A stretch of 10,372 nucleotides of DNA, taken from positions 1 through 10,372 of the forward strand of contig CAMYJJ010000091.1 of NCBI GenBank assembly GCA_947258735.1, written 5' to 3'. How positions within the stretch are numbered: the first letter of the stretch is position 1; each line of letters starts with the position of its first letter. A program made the position numbers and the translations under genes. Origin of the DNA: Thermodesulfovibrionia bacterium. Lineage in GTDB: Bacteria > Nitrospirota > Thermodesulfovibrionia > UBA6902. A model generated the notes under the pieces. That model saw nothing but the letters and a program-made list of their open reading frames with translations. It was not told the origin of the DNA and did not search any database. Shown piece by piece: positions 1 through 7,834 of the stretch.

Positions 1-1012
1 TGTATTCCGAGTCCTTGTACCAGCTGATTAGTTGAGGAACCGTAAAGATCAGGTATATAAGCCGGTAGTCATGTGTATTCATCAGCAGGAAACAGCCGAC
101 ATAGATCGCTGCTCCCATACGGAATGCATCGAGGTGCTGCCCCTGTCGATAGTGTGCCGGAGCGTTGTTAGACGTTCCGAACAGCAGTGAAGTGAGCAGA
201 ATCAATATGGCCATAACATAGGTGCTGAGCTGAAAAATATACTCGGTGCTGTCAGAGAGAGGAATTGCAAATACCCGCGGGTGTTTCAGGCCCATCCACC
301 ATACATTAATTCCGTGGGAACTGTTCACCAGTTTTGGTGTTGTGCTAAACACTTGCAGGAAATCATTGAGGCTGATCAGGCCGTACAGGATGAATAAACC
401 GGTGCCAGCAAGGAACATGCTCCAGAACCGTCGCGGCTGCTCTCTGACAAGGTATATAAGACCGAATATCGGATAGAGCTTTAACACGGCTCCAAACAGC
501 AGGATTGCAAGTGACGCAATGCTGGAGTGGTATCCGGCAGCGATTGCGGCTGCTACAATCGAAAACAGTATGAGTTCTATGTTCGACCTGTTGATGCCGA
601 GCATCACGGCAGGAGACAGAAATGCAGCACACAGGACGAGATACGTCAGCAGGTCATACTGCCGTGAGAACCAGAAAATCCCCATACCTATAAAAAAAAG
701 CAGAACAACAATTGTCCCGATTATATTCGTGTGGCTCTCATTGATGCCGAGATGAAAAAAGACATGCCAGATTCGTGGATAGTTGAGCTGATGTCCCGCA
801 GGATTGGTGGGGTTCTCGATCAACGGATCATACCCCTTGGCATACGATTCTGATGCCCACGCAAATTGGCGTGAATCATGGAAGCCCGGAGGAGCTAGTG
901 TTGTGTTCCACTGGCGTATCAGAGATTCTTTTTGAAAAAAGACGAAGGAGAAGATCGCTGCTGATAGAATGAAAATTATTAAGACAAAAAGTATTACCCG
1001 TGTTTTATGCAT
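1..1012 (-). CDS. Partial GT87/DUF2029-type membrane glycosyltransferase (N-terminal 337 residues; runs off the left edge)
   Basis: Reading the minus strand from the ATG at 1012, the frame stays open without a stop to the window edge, so the C-terminus is missing. The protein starts MHKTRVILFVLIIFILSAAI, a membrane anchor. It then has a polar loop containing HDSRQFAWASESYAKGYDP (residues about 45-63) and a series of hydrophobic segments near 98-115, 122-140, 146-165, 167-188, 197-215, 262-280 and 303-330. RSNIELILF (142-150), LKLYPIFGLIYL (177-188) and NTHDYRLIYL (312-321) resemble signatures of GT87/DUF2029 proteins. These are GT-C-fold enzymes that move sugars from polyprenyl-phosphate donors on the outer face of the membrane. 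An in-frame TAA lies upstream and no other ATG precedes 1012, so the start is secure. The gene diverges from the methyltransferase gene and has its own promoter. It looks somewhat richer in G+C than the plus-strand genes. Its donor and acceptor cannot be told. Confidence 0.8.
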   Translation of the reverse strand, partial: MHKTRVILFVLIIFILSAAIFSFVFFQKESLIRQWNTTLAPPGFHDSRQFAWASESYAKGYDPLIENPTNPAGHQLNYPRIWHVFFHLGINESHTNIIGTIVVLLFFIGMGIFWFSRQYDLLTYLVLCAAFLSPAVMLGINRSNIELILFSIVAAAIAAGYHSSIASLAILLFGAVLKLYPIFGLIYLVREQPRRFWSMFLAGTGLFILYGLISLNDFLQVFSTTPKLVNSSHGINVWWMGLKHPRVFAIPLSDSTEYIFQLSTYVMAILILLTSLLFGTSNNAPAHYRQGQHLDAFRMGAAIYVGCFLLMNTHDYRLIYLIFTVPQLISWYKDSEY

Positions 1013-1062
1013 AAGTTCTTCGATAAGAAAAGAACACTGCGTGTATTAGATTTTTCCTCTGT

Positions 1063-1091
1063 AGTATATCGCTTTTTTATGTTATTGTAAA
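1063..1091 (-). promoter_or_regulatory. Sigma-70-like promoter for the minus-strand membrane glycosyltransferase gene
   Basis: On the minus strand, TTTACA (plus positions 1086-1091) is followed after exactly 17 bases by TATACT (1063-1068). Each hexamer matches the sigma-70 consensus at five of six positions. Transcription would start near 1056, giving a 5' leader of about 44 bases before the ATG at 1012. No strong Shine-Dalgarno lies directly before that ATG; only a weak GAAGAA is present. Confidence 0.6.
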
Positions 1092-1138
1092 TAATATCTT
1101 TTTTCCGCAACATTGAGCGAGTAGTCCCAAAATAAACT

Positions 1139-1166
1139 TTGTCGCAAAAAAAAAGAACCTTATATT
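1139..1166 (+). promoter_or_regulatory. Possible promoter for the methyltransferase gene
   Basis: TTGTCG (1139-1144) and TATATT (1161-1166) are 16 bases apart, in the divergent gap just before the methyltransferase ATG at 1182. The leader would be only about 8-10 bases. The -35 box is weak and the spacer contains a run of A, so chance is a real alternative. Confidence 0.3.
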
Positions 1167-1181
1167 AATGTCAATTGAAGA

Positions 1182-1865
1182 ATGACTCAGAAAGAACAGA
1201 AGCTTGCTAGAATGTACAGCCTGAGGTTTCCTGAAGAGGAATTTGAGATACGGGAGAAACTCTGGAATATTCTTATTGAGGAATTCCTGCAGAAGTACAT
1301 TAGCGATGGAGATACAGTCCTGGACTTGGGTGGCGGTTTGTGCTTGTTTATCAATAATGTCAGGTGCCGCAAGAAATATGTTGTGGACCTAAATCCGAAT
1401 TTAAACAGGTATGCCGGTGAAGGCGTCATTGCGCTGCAGGAAAGTGCGGATAACGTCGCTTCTGTACCTGATGGAACTATTGATGTCGTGTTCGTAAGCA
1501 ACTTTTTTGAACACCTCAAAGATATGGATGCCCTTGACGGGGTTCTCGTGGAAATTGCAAGGATGCTGAAGCCTGACGGGCTACTGCTGGTCATACAGCC
1601 TAATATCAAGTACGCGTACAGAGAGTACTGGGATGCTCCTGATCATTATTTGCCGATTAGCGATACCAGCCTAACAGAAATGTTGATGATAAATGATTTT
1701 CAAATCCAGTCATGTTATCCCAAATTTATGCCATGGTCGCCCAAGGAGAGCCGGCTAAGCAGCTTTACATTTTTGCTCAAGATATACCTCCGAATGCCCT
1801 TTCTCTGGAAGCTTTTCGGAAAGCAAATGTTTATCTTTGCCCGGAAATTACCGGCTTCAGTATGA
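1182..1865 (+). CDS. Class I SAM-dependent methyltransferase (polysaccharide-locus type)
   Basis: This 227-residue protein has a Rossmann-type methyltransferase domain. The SAM-binding glycine loop is VLDLGGGLCLF (residues 46-56), with Gly where the usual Cys of DLGCG stands. The acidic end of strand 2 is VVDLNPN (67-73). The post-I region is DVVFVSNFFEHL (101-112), and the post-II strand is LKPDGLLLVIQPN (129-141). The layout matches the Methyltransf_11 group common in O-antigen and exopolysaccharide loci. The substrate is not readable from sequence; O-methylation of a sugar in the glycan made by the neighbours is the natural guess. The ATG at 1182 follows an in-frame TGA and has almost no Shine-Dalgarno, so translation could instead begin at Met11 (1212), which would still keep the whole domain. 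It is the first gene of the rightward cluster. Confidence 0.85.
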   Translation: MTQKEQKLARMYSLRFPEEEFEIREKLWNILIEEFLQKYISDGDTVLDLGGGLCLFINNVRCRKKYVVDLNPNLNRYAGEGVIALQESADNVASVPDGTIDVVFVSNFFEHLKDMDALDGVLVEIARMLKPDGLLLVIQPNIKYAYREYWDAPDHYLPISDTSLTEMLMINDFQIQSCYPKFMPWSPKESRLSSFTFLLKIYLRMPFLWKLFGKQMFIFARKLPASV

Positions 1866-1893
1866 CAGGTTATCCCAATTCCATTACAGCCTG

Positions 1894-1923
1894 TTGTTGA
1901 GAGAACATTTTTAATGTTATTAT
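1894..1923 (+). promoter_or_regulatory. Possible promoter before the first fucose-synthase gene
   Basis: TTGTTG (1894-1899) and TATTAT (1918-1923) are separated by 18 bases, inside the 127-bp AT-rich gap between the methyltransferase and the next gene. The leader would be about 60 bases. AT-rich gaps produce such matches by chance, so this is only a candidate internal promoter. Confidence 0.3.
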
Positions 1924-1992
1924 TAAACCTATTACAAGTTTTAGTTGCTAACATGGTTGCAACTGTAACATCTTTTAGAGTTCAACTTTTTA

Positions 1993-3051
1993 ATGAACAA
2001 AAAATCCAAAATATACTTAGCTGGTCACCGGGGAATGGTAGGGTCTTCTTTAATGAGACTGCTTCAATCCAGGGGATATAACAATATTATTACTCAAACT
2101 CATTCACAGTTGGACCTCATACGTCAAGCTGATGTTGAAAAATATTTTGAGCAGGAAAAACCAGAATATGTTTTCCTGGCTGCTTCAAAGGTTGGAGGTA
2201 TTCTGGCAAATAATACATATAAGGCTGAGTTTATTTATCAAAACATTATGGTTGCAGCAAATGTTGTTGACGCGGCTTATAAATTTGGGGTTAAAAAACT
2301 CCTTAATCTCGGCTCTTCCTGTATCTACCCGAAACTCGCAGAACAGCCTATTAAGGAAGAATATCTTCTTTCGGGAAGCCTTGAACCTACAAACGAGGCG
2401 TATGCAGTCGCAAAAATATCCGCTCTAAAACTATGCAGGTACTATAATGAGCAGTATGGAACTAATTTTGTTTCTGTAATGCCTACTAATCTGTACGGTC
2501 CTAACGATAACTTTAACCTTGAGTCAGCACATGTATTGCCAGCCTTTATAAGAAAATTCCACCTCGCAAAGCTTTTGAGAAATGATGATTTTGAAGGGTT
2601 GAAAGTTGATATGAGTAAATACAGGATCGGGTTTAAGCTTGATGAAAAAATAAATTTTGAACAGACAGAGTCTGTCGTAAGTGCCCTTGGAGAACTTGGC
2701 ATTAACAGGAATTCAGTAACACTTTGGGGAAGCGGTGAATCTTACAGGGAATTTTTACAGGTAGATGATCTGGCGGAAGCTCTTTTATATCTGATGCTGA
2801 ACCTTGACTATAAAGATATTGGTGAAATTCTGAATATAGGCAGTGGGATCGACATAAAGATTAAAGATCTTGCTAAGATCATAAAAGAAACCATTGGCTT
2901 TGAGGGTGAAGTCAAGTTTGACAATACAAAACCAGATGGAACCCCTCGTAAGCTTCTTGATGTCAGTAGATTGAAAGGGTTAGGCTGTCAGGCGACGATT
3001 GGCCTTGAGGAAGGCATAAAAAAGACATATCAGTGGTACTGTAAACACTAA
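1993..3051 (+). CDS. GDP-L-fucose synthase-like epimerase/reductase, long form (paralogue 1)
   Basis: This is an extended short-chain dehydrogenase of the GDP-4-keto-6-deoxy-D-mannose 3,5-epimerase/4-reductase family (Fcl/WcaG), 352 residues. The NADP-binding loop is AGHRGMVGS (10-18). Residues equivalent to the E. coli enzyme's catalytic set are all present: Ser108, Cys110, Tyr137, Lys141 (YAVAK) and His180. LYGPNDNF (167-174) and REFLQVDDLAEA (252-263) are also typical. Compared with the roughly 312-residue form downstream, it carries an insert of about 40 residues between RKFHLAKL and VTLWGSGE (about 195-240). Such long forms are known in Bacteroidetes and Campylobacterota, where some act on other 4-keto-6-deoxy sugars such as heptoses. 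The product is therefore GDP-L-fucose or a related GDP-6-deoxy sugar. Codon choice looks more AT-rich than in the last gene of the window. Confidence 0.88.
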   Translation: MNKKSKIYLAGHRGMVGSSLMRLLQSRGYNNIITQTHSQLDLIRQADVEKYFEQEKPEYVFLAASKVGGILANNTYKAEFIYQNIMVAANVVDAAYKFGVKKLLNLGSSCIYPKLAEQPIKEEYLLSGSLEPTNEAYAVAKISALKLCRYYNEQYGTNFVSVMPTNLYGPNDNFNLESAHVLPAFIRKFHLAKLLRNDDFEGLKVDMSKYRIGFKLDEKINFEQTESVVSALGELGINRNSVTLWGSGESYREFLQVDDLAEALLYLMLNLDYKDIGEILNIGSGIDIKIKDLAKIIKETIGFEGEVKFDNTKPDGTPRKLLDVSRLKGLGCQATIGLEEGIKKTYQWYCKH

Positions 3052-3122
3052 TCTGATTGTGGCCATATCAGAGCAGAAGCACAAAGCAGACAGGAACTAA
3101 GTAGAGAGGAAACGTAAATAAA

Positions 3123-4271
3123 ATGAAGCGAAAAGCATTGATTACCGGGGTTACGGGCCAGGATGGGTCATATTTGACCGAACTGCTTTTATCAAAAGGA
3201 TATGAAGTCCACGGGCTTATAAGAAGGGCTAGTACATTTAACACAAAAAGAATCAGTCATCTTTTTGTTGATCCTCATATTGCCAGTGCGAGACTTTTTC
3301 TTCATTATGGGGACCTCTCTGATGCTGGCCAGTTGACTAATATTATCTATAACATTGAACCTCATGAAATATACCACCTTGGAGCACAGAGCCATGTAAG
3401 AGTCAGCTTTGATATGCCTGAGTATACAGGAGATATAACAGCTCTGGGAACTACAAGATTGCTTGAAGCTATAAGAAGAAGCGGCATTAAAACAAAATTT
3501 TACCAGGCTTCTTCATCCGAAATGTTTGGCGCTACCCCTCCGCCGCAGAATGAAGAAACGCCCTTTCATCCACGGAGCCCGTATGCTGCAGCGAAAGTTT
3601 ACTCCTACTGGATGGCCGTCAATTACAGAGAAGGATACAATATGTTCACCTGTAACGGAATTCTTTTCAATCATGAATCTCCTCGCCGGGGAGAGACATT
3701 TGTGACAAAAAAGATAACCAGGGCTTTAGCTCGTATTGTCAGTGGCACGCAAAAAGTCCTTTACCTCGGCAATCTCGATGCTGCAAGAGACTGGGGATTT
3801 GCCCCTGAGTATGTTGAGTGTCAGTGGCGAATACTACAGCAGGATAAGCCTGATGACTACGTAATAGGCACAGGAGAAAGCCATACTGTACGGGAATTTG
3901 TAGAACTTGCATTCATCTGTTCCGGGGTGGAACTGGAATGGAAAGGTGATGGTCTTGGGCAAAGAGGAGTTGTAAGATCCATTGAGCAGGGATCTCAGGC
4001 CAGTAATACTCTTAAGACTGGAGATGAGGTCATCAGTATTGATTCCCGTTACTTTCGTCCTGCTGAAGTCGATCATTTACTCGCAGATTTCTCCAAAGCT
4101 GAAAAACTGCTTGGATGGAAGCCTAGAGTAACCTTCAAGGAGCTTGTGGAAATTATGGTAGATTCAGATATGGAAATTATTGGGATAGCATCATCAGGAA
4201 GAGGGAAGAGGATTTTAAAGGAAAAGAATATAGACTGGATAAATAAGGAGCCTGTAATCGAATATATTTAA
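3123..4271 (+). CDS. gmd: GDP-mannose 4,6-dehydratase
   Basis: This enzyme converts GDP-D-mannose to GDP-4-keto-6-deoxy-D-mannose, the branch point for GDP-fucose, rhamnose, perosamine and colitose. The N-terminus [19 protein letters not shown] (5-23) holds the NADP-binding GxxGxx[11 protein letters not shown] (34-43) and GDLSDAGQL (63-71) are family signatures. The catalytic residues are SSSEMFG (130-136, with the Ser and Glu) and YAAAK (Tyr154, Lys158). [14 protein letters not shown] (309-322) and LGWKP (330-334) close the fold. At 382 residues it is slightly longer than E. coli Gmd, with extra residues mainly at the C-terminus. The family's usual RDWGHAKDYVE reads [11 protein letters not shown] here. 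A Shine-Dalgarno GAGAGGA (3104-3110) lies 12 bases before the ATG. It sits between two fucose-synthase paralogues. Confidence 0.95.
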   Translation: MKRKALITGVTGQDGSYLTELLLSKGYEVHGLIRRASTFNTKRISHLFVDPHIASARLFLHYGDLSDAGQLTNIIYNIEPHEIYHLGAQSHVRVSFDMPEYTGDITALGTTRLLEAIRRSGIKTKFYQASSSEMFGATPPPQNEETPFHPRSPYAAAKVYSYWMAVNYREGYNMFTCNGILFNHESPRRGETFVTKKITRALARIVSGTQKVLYLGNLDAARDWGFAPEYVECQWRILQQDKPDDYVIGTGESHTVREFVELAFICSGVELEWKGDGLGQRGVVRSIEQGSQASNTLKTGDEVISIDSRYFRPAEVDHLLADFSKAEKLLGWKPRVTFKELVEIMVDSDMEIIGIASSGRGKRILKEKNIDWINKEPVIEYI

Positions 4272-4354
4272 TCAACCTATTGTTAAGCACTCTCCAGAAG
4301 AACTGGCGATACACAGTCTAAAACAATTCTCGTGTAAACTCTGATAAAAAGTTT

Positions 4355-5293
4355 GTGAATAAAAATTCAAAAATATACGTAGCTGGCCATCGAGGATTGG
4401 TCGGAGCTGCGATCGTTCGTCTTTTGATGGCAAAGGGATATGAAAATGTCATTACTCGTACTCACGCTGACCTTGATCTGACTATCCAGCAGGAGGTTGA
4501 AAGTTTTTTTAGGAAGGAACAGCCCGAATACGTCTTCTTTGCGGCGGCTAAAGTAGGGGGGATACTTGCAAATATAAAGAAGCCGGCATCTTTTATCCAT
4601 GACAACCTTTCTATTCAGAATAATGTCACTCATTCTGCCTATTTAACAGAAGTGAAGAAGTTAATCTATGTTTCAAGCTCCTGCTCGTATCCGAGGACGT
4701 GCCCTCAACCTATGAAGGAAGAGTATATTCTTGACGGCAAACCTGAACCGACGAACGAGTACTATGCTATTGCTAAAATTGCCGGAATGAAAATGGCAGA
4801 AGCCTATCATAAGGAGTATGGAGCAGAGTTTATTTCATTAATTTTCCCTAACCTGTATGGACCGGGAGATAATTTCGATTTGGACCATTCACATGTTATT
4901 CCTGCCCTGATTAGAAAGATTTATGAAGCAAAGGCGGGAAACATCCCTGACGTGGAGATTTGGGGAACAGGAAAGGCGAGGCGGGAGTTTCTATATGTTG
5001 ATGATGTAGCAAATGCATGTCTCTTTTTTATAAAAAAAGGTGCAGGGGGAGAAATATTGAATGTTGGAAGTGGAAGTGACATTACCATAAAGGATCTTGC
5101 ATGTCTGGTGAAAGAAATTACCGCCTATGGTGGGTCACTATCCTTCAATACAGACAAGCCCGACGGGATGCCGCAGAAGCTGCTTGATATATCGTGTGCA
5201 CAAAAGTTCGGTTGGCAGCCGAAAGTTCCTTTAAGGGAGGGGATAAAAAAGACACTGGATTGGTATGTATCGGAGAGCACTGTAAGAGATTGA
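4355..5293 (+). CDS. fcl: GDP-L-fucose synthase (standard form, paralogue 2)
   Basis: This 312-residue enzyme has the length of classical GDP-L-fucose synthase, which turns GDP-4-keto-6-deoxy-D-mannose into GDP-L-fucose by 3,5-epimerisation and NADPH-dependent 4-reduction. The NADP loop is AGHRGLVGA (10-18). The catalytic set Ser108, Cys110, Tyr137, Lys141 (YAIAK) and His180 is complete, followed by LYGPGDNFD (167-175) and WGTGKARREFLYVDD (203-217). The start is GTG at 4355. No ATG lies between it and the in-frame TAA at 4319, and the N-terminus then aligns with paralogue 1 (MNKNSKIYVAGHRG against MNKKSKIYLAGHRG). The gene ends only 7 bases before the ATG of the broken DegT-like gene, so the two were probably cotranscribed. 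It is the more likely true fucose synthase of the pair. Confidence 0.92.
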   Translation: MNKNSKIYVAGHRGLVGAAIVRLLMAKGYENVITRTHADLDLTIQQEVESFFRKEQPEYVFFAAAKVGGILANIKKPASFIHDNLSIQNNVTHSAYLTEVKKLIYVSSSCSYPRTCPQPMKEEYILDGKPEPTNEYYAIAKIAGMKMAEAYHKEYGAEFISLIFPNLYGPGDNFDLDHSHVIPALIRKIYEAKAGNIPDVEIWGTGKARREFLYVDDVANACLFFIKKGAGGEILNVGSGSDITIKDLACLVKEITAYGGSLSFNTDKPDGMPQKLLDISCAQKFGWQPKVPLREGIKKTLDWYVSESTVRD

Positions 5294-5300
5294 TTTTGCA

Positions 5301-6381
5301 ATGATAAAAATAGGCATAGGAAAAATTGAGATTGGTGCTGAGGAGAGAAGAGCCATAAAATCAGTACTGGATAGCGGCAGGATTTCTGAATGCAGGAAAG
5401 TCAGAGAGTTTTAGGTGGAATGGTCACGATTTGTATTACGTCCCCCGTAACCTACGCTGCTACGAGCAATGCTATTGTTCTTTCTGGCTTACATCCTGTT
5501 TATGTTGATATTGATCCGACAACCTTCACTTTGCAGGTTGACCAGATTGAAGACTTACTGAAAAAGAGCGGGAACCAGTACAGTATCATTCTTCCTGTAC
5601 ATTTAATGGGCTATATGAATGACATGAGTGCAATCAATGCATTAGCTGACAGGTATGGGCTGGTTACCTTTGAAGATGCTGCTCAGGCTCATGGATCAGT
5701 GCAGAATGGCAAACTGGCAGGATCTCACTCGTTGCTTGCTGATTTCTCATTCTACATAGCACACAATATTCAGGTTGGAGAAATGGGGGCAGTTGTAACC
5801 GATGATAGACAAATCGAAAAGTTACTGAGACAGATAAAGGCAAATGGAAGAATGTGTTCATGTCCAGTTTGTGTAAGGATGGAGGGAAAATGCCCTTATA
5901 GGAATAAATCATTTGACCCTCGATTCAGACATGAGTACATAGGCTATAATTTTAAAACCATGGAGTTTCAGGCTGCTATTGCAAGTTCGCAGCTAAAGAA
6001 AATACATTGGATTATTCGTAAGCGGCAGTCAAATGTAAAGTATCTGAATCGTACACTGGAGAAGTATGCTGATGTTTTGCAATTGCCTTTATATTCTGAT
6101 GATGTGAGTTATCTTGCATATCCCATTATTACAAAAAAACCGCGAAAATACTCACGCCATAAGATTATGATAGAACTGGAACAAAGGTGCGACCACTTTT
6201 TGGGTGCATTCCATTACACCAGCCAGCATACAAACATATGAAACAGCAGTATGCCGCAAAACTTCCTAATGCAGACAAGGCGGGGAGACATGGATTTTAT
6301 ATTGGATGTCATCAGTATCTAAAAAAGAAAGACCTGGACTACATAGTTGAATCTTTTGAATATATTTTTAAAGGACACTAA
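5301..6381 (+). pseudogene. Broken DegT/DnrJ/EryC1/StrS-family PLP enzyme, probable sugar 3-dehydratase (ColD/RfbH-like)
   Basis: Three pieces of one DegT-family protein lie in two frames. The N-terminus from ATG 5301 (KIEIGAEERRAIKSVLDSGR ...KVREF) stops at TAG 5412. The middle resumes in another frame around 5415 (TSPVTYAATSNA) and runs to about 6184. The C-terminus, RPLFGCIPLHQPAY through GFYIGCHQYL, continues in a third register from about 6187 to TAA 6379-6381. Roughly 45-50 family residues between VREF and TSPVTY are missing, including the NSGTSA-like phosphate-binding segment, so an internal deletion plus a single-base shift near 6185 inactivated it. In the middle piece EDAAQ keeps the Asp that contacts the PLP pyridine nitrogen. 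The Schiff-base Lys of aminotransferases is His (FYIAHNIQ, codon 5762-5764), as in the dehydratases ColD and RfbH. A loop with four Cys (codons at 5855, 5861, 5870 and 5891) sits where RfbH has Fe-S ligands. The exact reaction is inferred; the gene's disruption is seen directly. Confidence 0.85.
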
Positions 6382-6390
6382 ATAACAGAA

Positions 6391-7083
6391 ATGGCCAAAT
6401 CTACACTTGTAATTCTCACCCTGAATGAGATTGAGGGCATTACTGCGCTTTTTGACAGGATTCCCTTTGATCAGGTTGACGAGTACTTCGTGGTTGACGG
6501 TGGCTCGACGGACGGGACAGTGGAGTTTTTCAGGGAAAAAGGAGTTAACATTATTCCCCAGAAATCAAAGGGTAGAGGAGAGGCTTTTAGGATTGCTGAA
6601 AAAGAGTCAATCGGAGATTATCTAGTATTCTTCAGTCCTGATGGAAACGAAGACCCTGCTGATATTCCCAGGTTGTTGAATCTCCTTGATGAAGGAAATG
6701 ATTTGGCCATTGCCTCCAGGTTCCTGCCTGAATCAAGAAATGAAGAAGATGACCTTAAATTCCCTTGGCGTGCTTGGGCCAACAGGATTTTTACATTTAT
6801 CTCTAACATGATCTGGAATAAAAAAAAGTATATTACTGACACTATTAATGGTTATCGTGCCTTCAGGAGAGATGCGTTCAGAAAGTTGAAAGTGGACGCC
6901 CCAGGATTTGCTATTGAATACCAGACATCAATACGGGCTATGAAGTTAGGGCTTAAAGTTGGTGAGATACCAACAATTGAAGGTCATCGTATCGGGGGGG
7001 AAAGCACTGCCAAATCAATCCCTACTGGTTTGTTATTTCTAAGGTTTTTATTAAGAGAAATGATGATTGGGAGGAATTTCTGA
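6391..7083 (+). CDS. GT2-family glycosyltransferase, DPM1/ArnC-like
   Basis: This 230-residue inverting GT-A glycosyltransferase begins at the start of the fold (LVILTLNEIEGI, 6-17). It has VVDGGSTDGT (34-43) for nucleotide binding, GRGEAFRIA (61-69), and SPDGNEDPADIP (82-93) carrying the metal-binding acidic residues. DTINGYRAFRRDAF (150-163) and FAIEYQTSIRAMKLG (173-187) are typical of the polyprenyl-phosphate sugar transferase-like branch of GT2. No clear transmembrane helices follow the catalytic domain, so it is probably a cytoplasmic or membrane-associated enzyme. The sugar donor could be a local product such as GDP-fucose or GDP-mannose, but the sequence does not say. It starts 9 bases after the end of the broken DegT-like gene; AAGGA at 6371-6375 lies 15 bases upstream of the ATG, longer than ideal. 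Confidence 0.85.
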   Translation: MAKSTLVILTLNEIEGITALFDRIPFDQVDEYFVVDGGSTDGTVEFFREKGVNIIPQKSKGRGEAFRIAEKESIGDYLVFFSPDGNEDPADIPRLLNLLDEGNDLAIASRFLPESRNEEDDLKFPWRAWANRIFTFISNMIWNKKKYITDTINGYRAFRRDAFRKLKVDAPGFAIEYQTSIRAMKLGLKVGEIPTIEGHRIGGESTAKSIPTGLLFLRFLLREMMIGRNF

Positions 7084-7117
7084 ATGAATACAACGTGTAT
7101 ATTGCAAATTGTGATTT

Positions 7118-7834
7118 ATGAGTGATAACACTGAAAAGCCATCCATAGCTATTTTTTTCCCTGTTTATAGAGATGAGGGAACGGTAGAGACCGTGGCGCT
7201 GAAATCACTCAAGGTTCTTTCTGAAGTAGCTTCAAAATACAAAGTTATCATCGTTGATGATGGGAGTCCTGATAAGTCCGGAGAAATAGCGGATAGACTT
7301 GCAGAGAAATATCCTGATATTATATCTGTTCATCACGATACAAACCGGGGGTATGGTGCAGCCCTTCAGACCGGATTTGAATATTCACTTGGTTATGAAT
7401 GGATCTGTTTTACAGACGGAGATGACCAATATGATGTGAACGAGCTATATCATCTGTCCAAATTATTTCATCATTATGATCTGATTGTCACCTTTCGTTA
7501 TACAAAAATATACGGTACCTTGCGAACATTTATTTCATATGTTTATAACGTAATAATAAGAATGCTGTTCAGATCCCACCTCAGGGATCATAACTGTGGT
7601 TTGAAAGTAATTCGTTCAGATGTTGTAAAGGATATGGAGATTATCTCAAACAGTGCATTTGTTGGTGCGGAAATTATCATTAATGCAATGGTGAAGGGCT
7701 ATCCGATTGGGGAAGCAGGTATAAGGACCTATCCAAGGACATTTGGTGAGTCCAGTGTGATGTCAGCACGGCACATAACGAACAGTATCAAAGACATGTT
7801 TCGGGTATACAAAAAGATATTTAAACAAAAGTGA
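7118..7834 (+). CDS. GT2-family glycosyltransferase, polyprenyl-phosphate mannose/glucose synthase-like
   Basis: This 238-residue protein is a second GT2 enzyme, distinct from its neighbour. It shows IFFPVYRDEGTV (12-23), VIIVDDGSPDKSG (43-55), NRGYGAALQTGF (76-87) and FTDGDDQYD (98-106), the acidic metal-binding motif. DHNCGLKVIRSDVV (157-170) and FVGAEIIINAMVKGYPIGE (181-199) follow. These are hallmarks of dolichyl- or undecaprenyl-phosphate sugar synthases (DPM1/ArnC-like), which load a sugar on a lipid carrier at the inner face of the membrane. A lipid-linked sugar of that kind is what a GT87-type enzyme, such as the divergent one at the left edge, would use; that link is an inference. 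The C-terminus lacks the transmembrane pair seen in ArnC/GtrB. The Shine-Dalgarno is weak. The gap to the previous gene is 34 bases. Confidence 0.87.
   Translation: MSDNTEKPSIAIFFPVYRDEGTVETVALKSLKVLSEVASKYKVIIVDDGSPDKSGEIADRLAEKYPDIISVHHDTNRGYGAALQTGFEYSLGYEWICFTDGDDQYDVNELYHLSKLFHHYDLIVTFRYTKIYGTLRTFISYVYNVIIRMLFRSHLRDHNCGLKVIRSDVVKDMEIISNSAFVGAEIIINAMVKGYPIGEAGIRTYPRTFGESSVMSARHITNSIKDMFRVYKKIFKQK

Noticed and set aside
246..755. Short open frames on both strands at 246-476, 363-632 and 519-755
   Set aside because: All lie inside the long minus-strand frame of the membrane glycosyltransferase, which has clear transmembrane pattern and family motifs; these are shadows in other frames.
1956..1963. 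GTTGCAAC palindrome before the first fucose-synthase gene as an operator
   Set aside because: It is a single 8-bp palindrome with no second copy or extended symmetry, so chance is enough.
3396..4076. Extra length in GDP-mannose 4,6-dehydratase as a novel domain insertion
   Set aside because: Comparable inserts before the RYFRPAEV motif and C-terminal extensions occur in E. coli-like members, so this is within family variation.
5390..6241. Treating the middle of the DegT-like region as an intact 283-residue gene
   Set aside because: Its first 11 or so and last 18 residues are out-of-frame noise, and the true N- and C-terminal homology lies in other frames on each side.
7084..7125. A 13-codon open frame between the two GT2 genes, as a possible leader peptide
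   Set aside because: It has no ribosome site of note and no attenuator-like structure, and short frames of this size are expected by chance.
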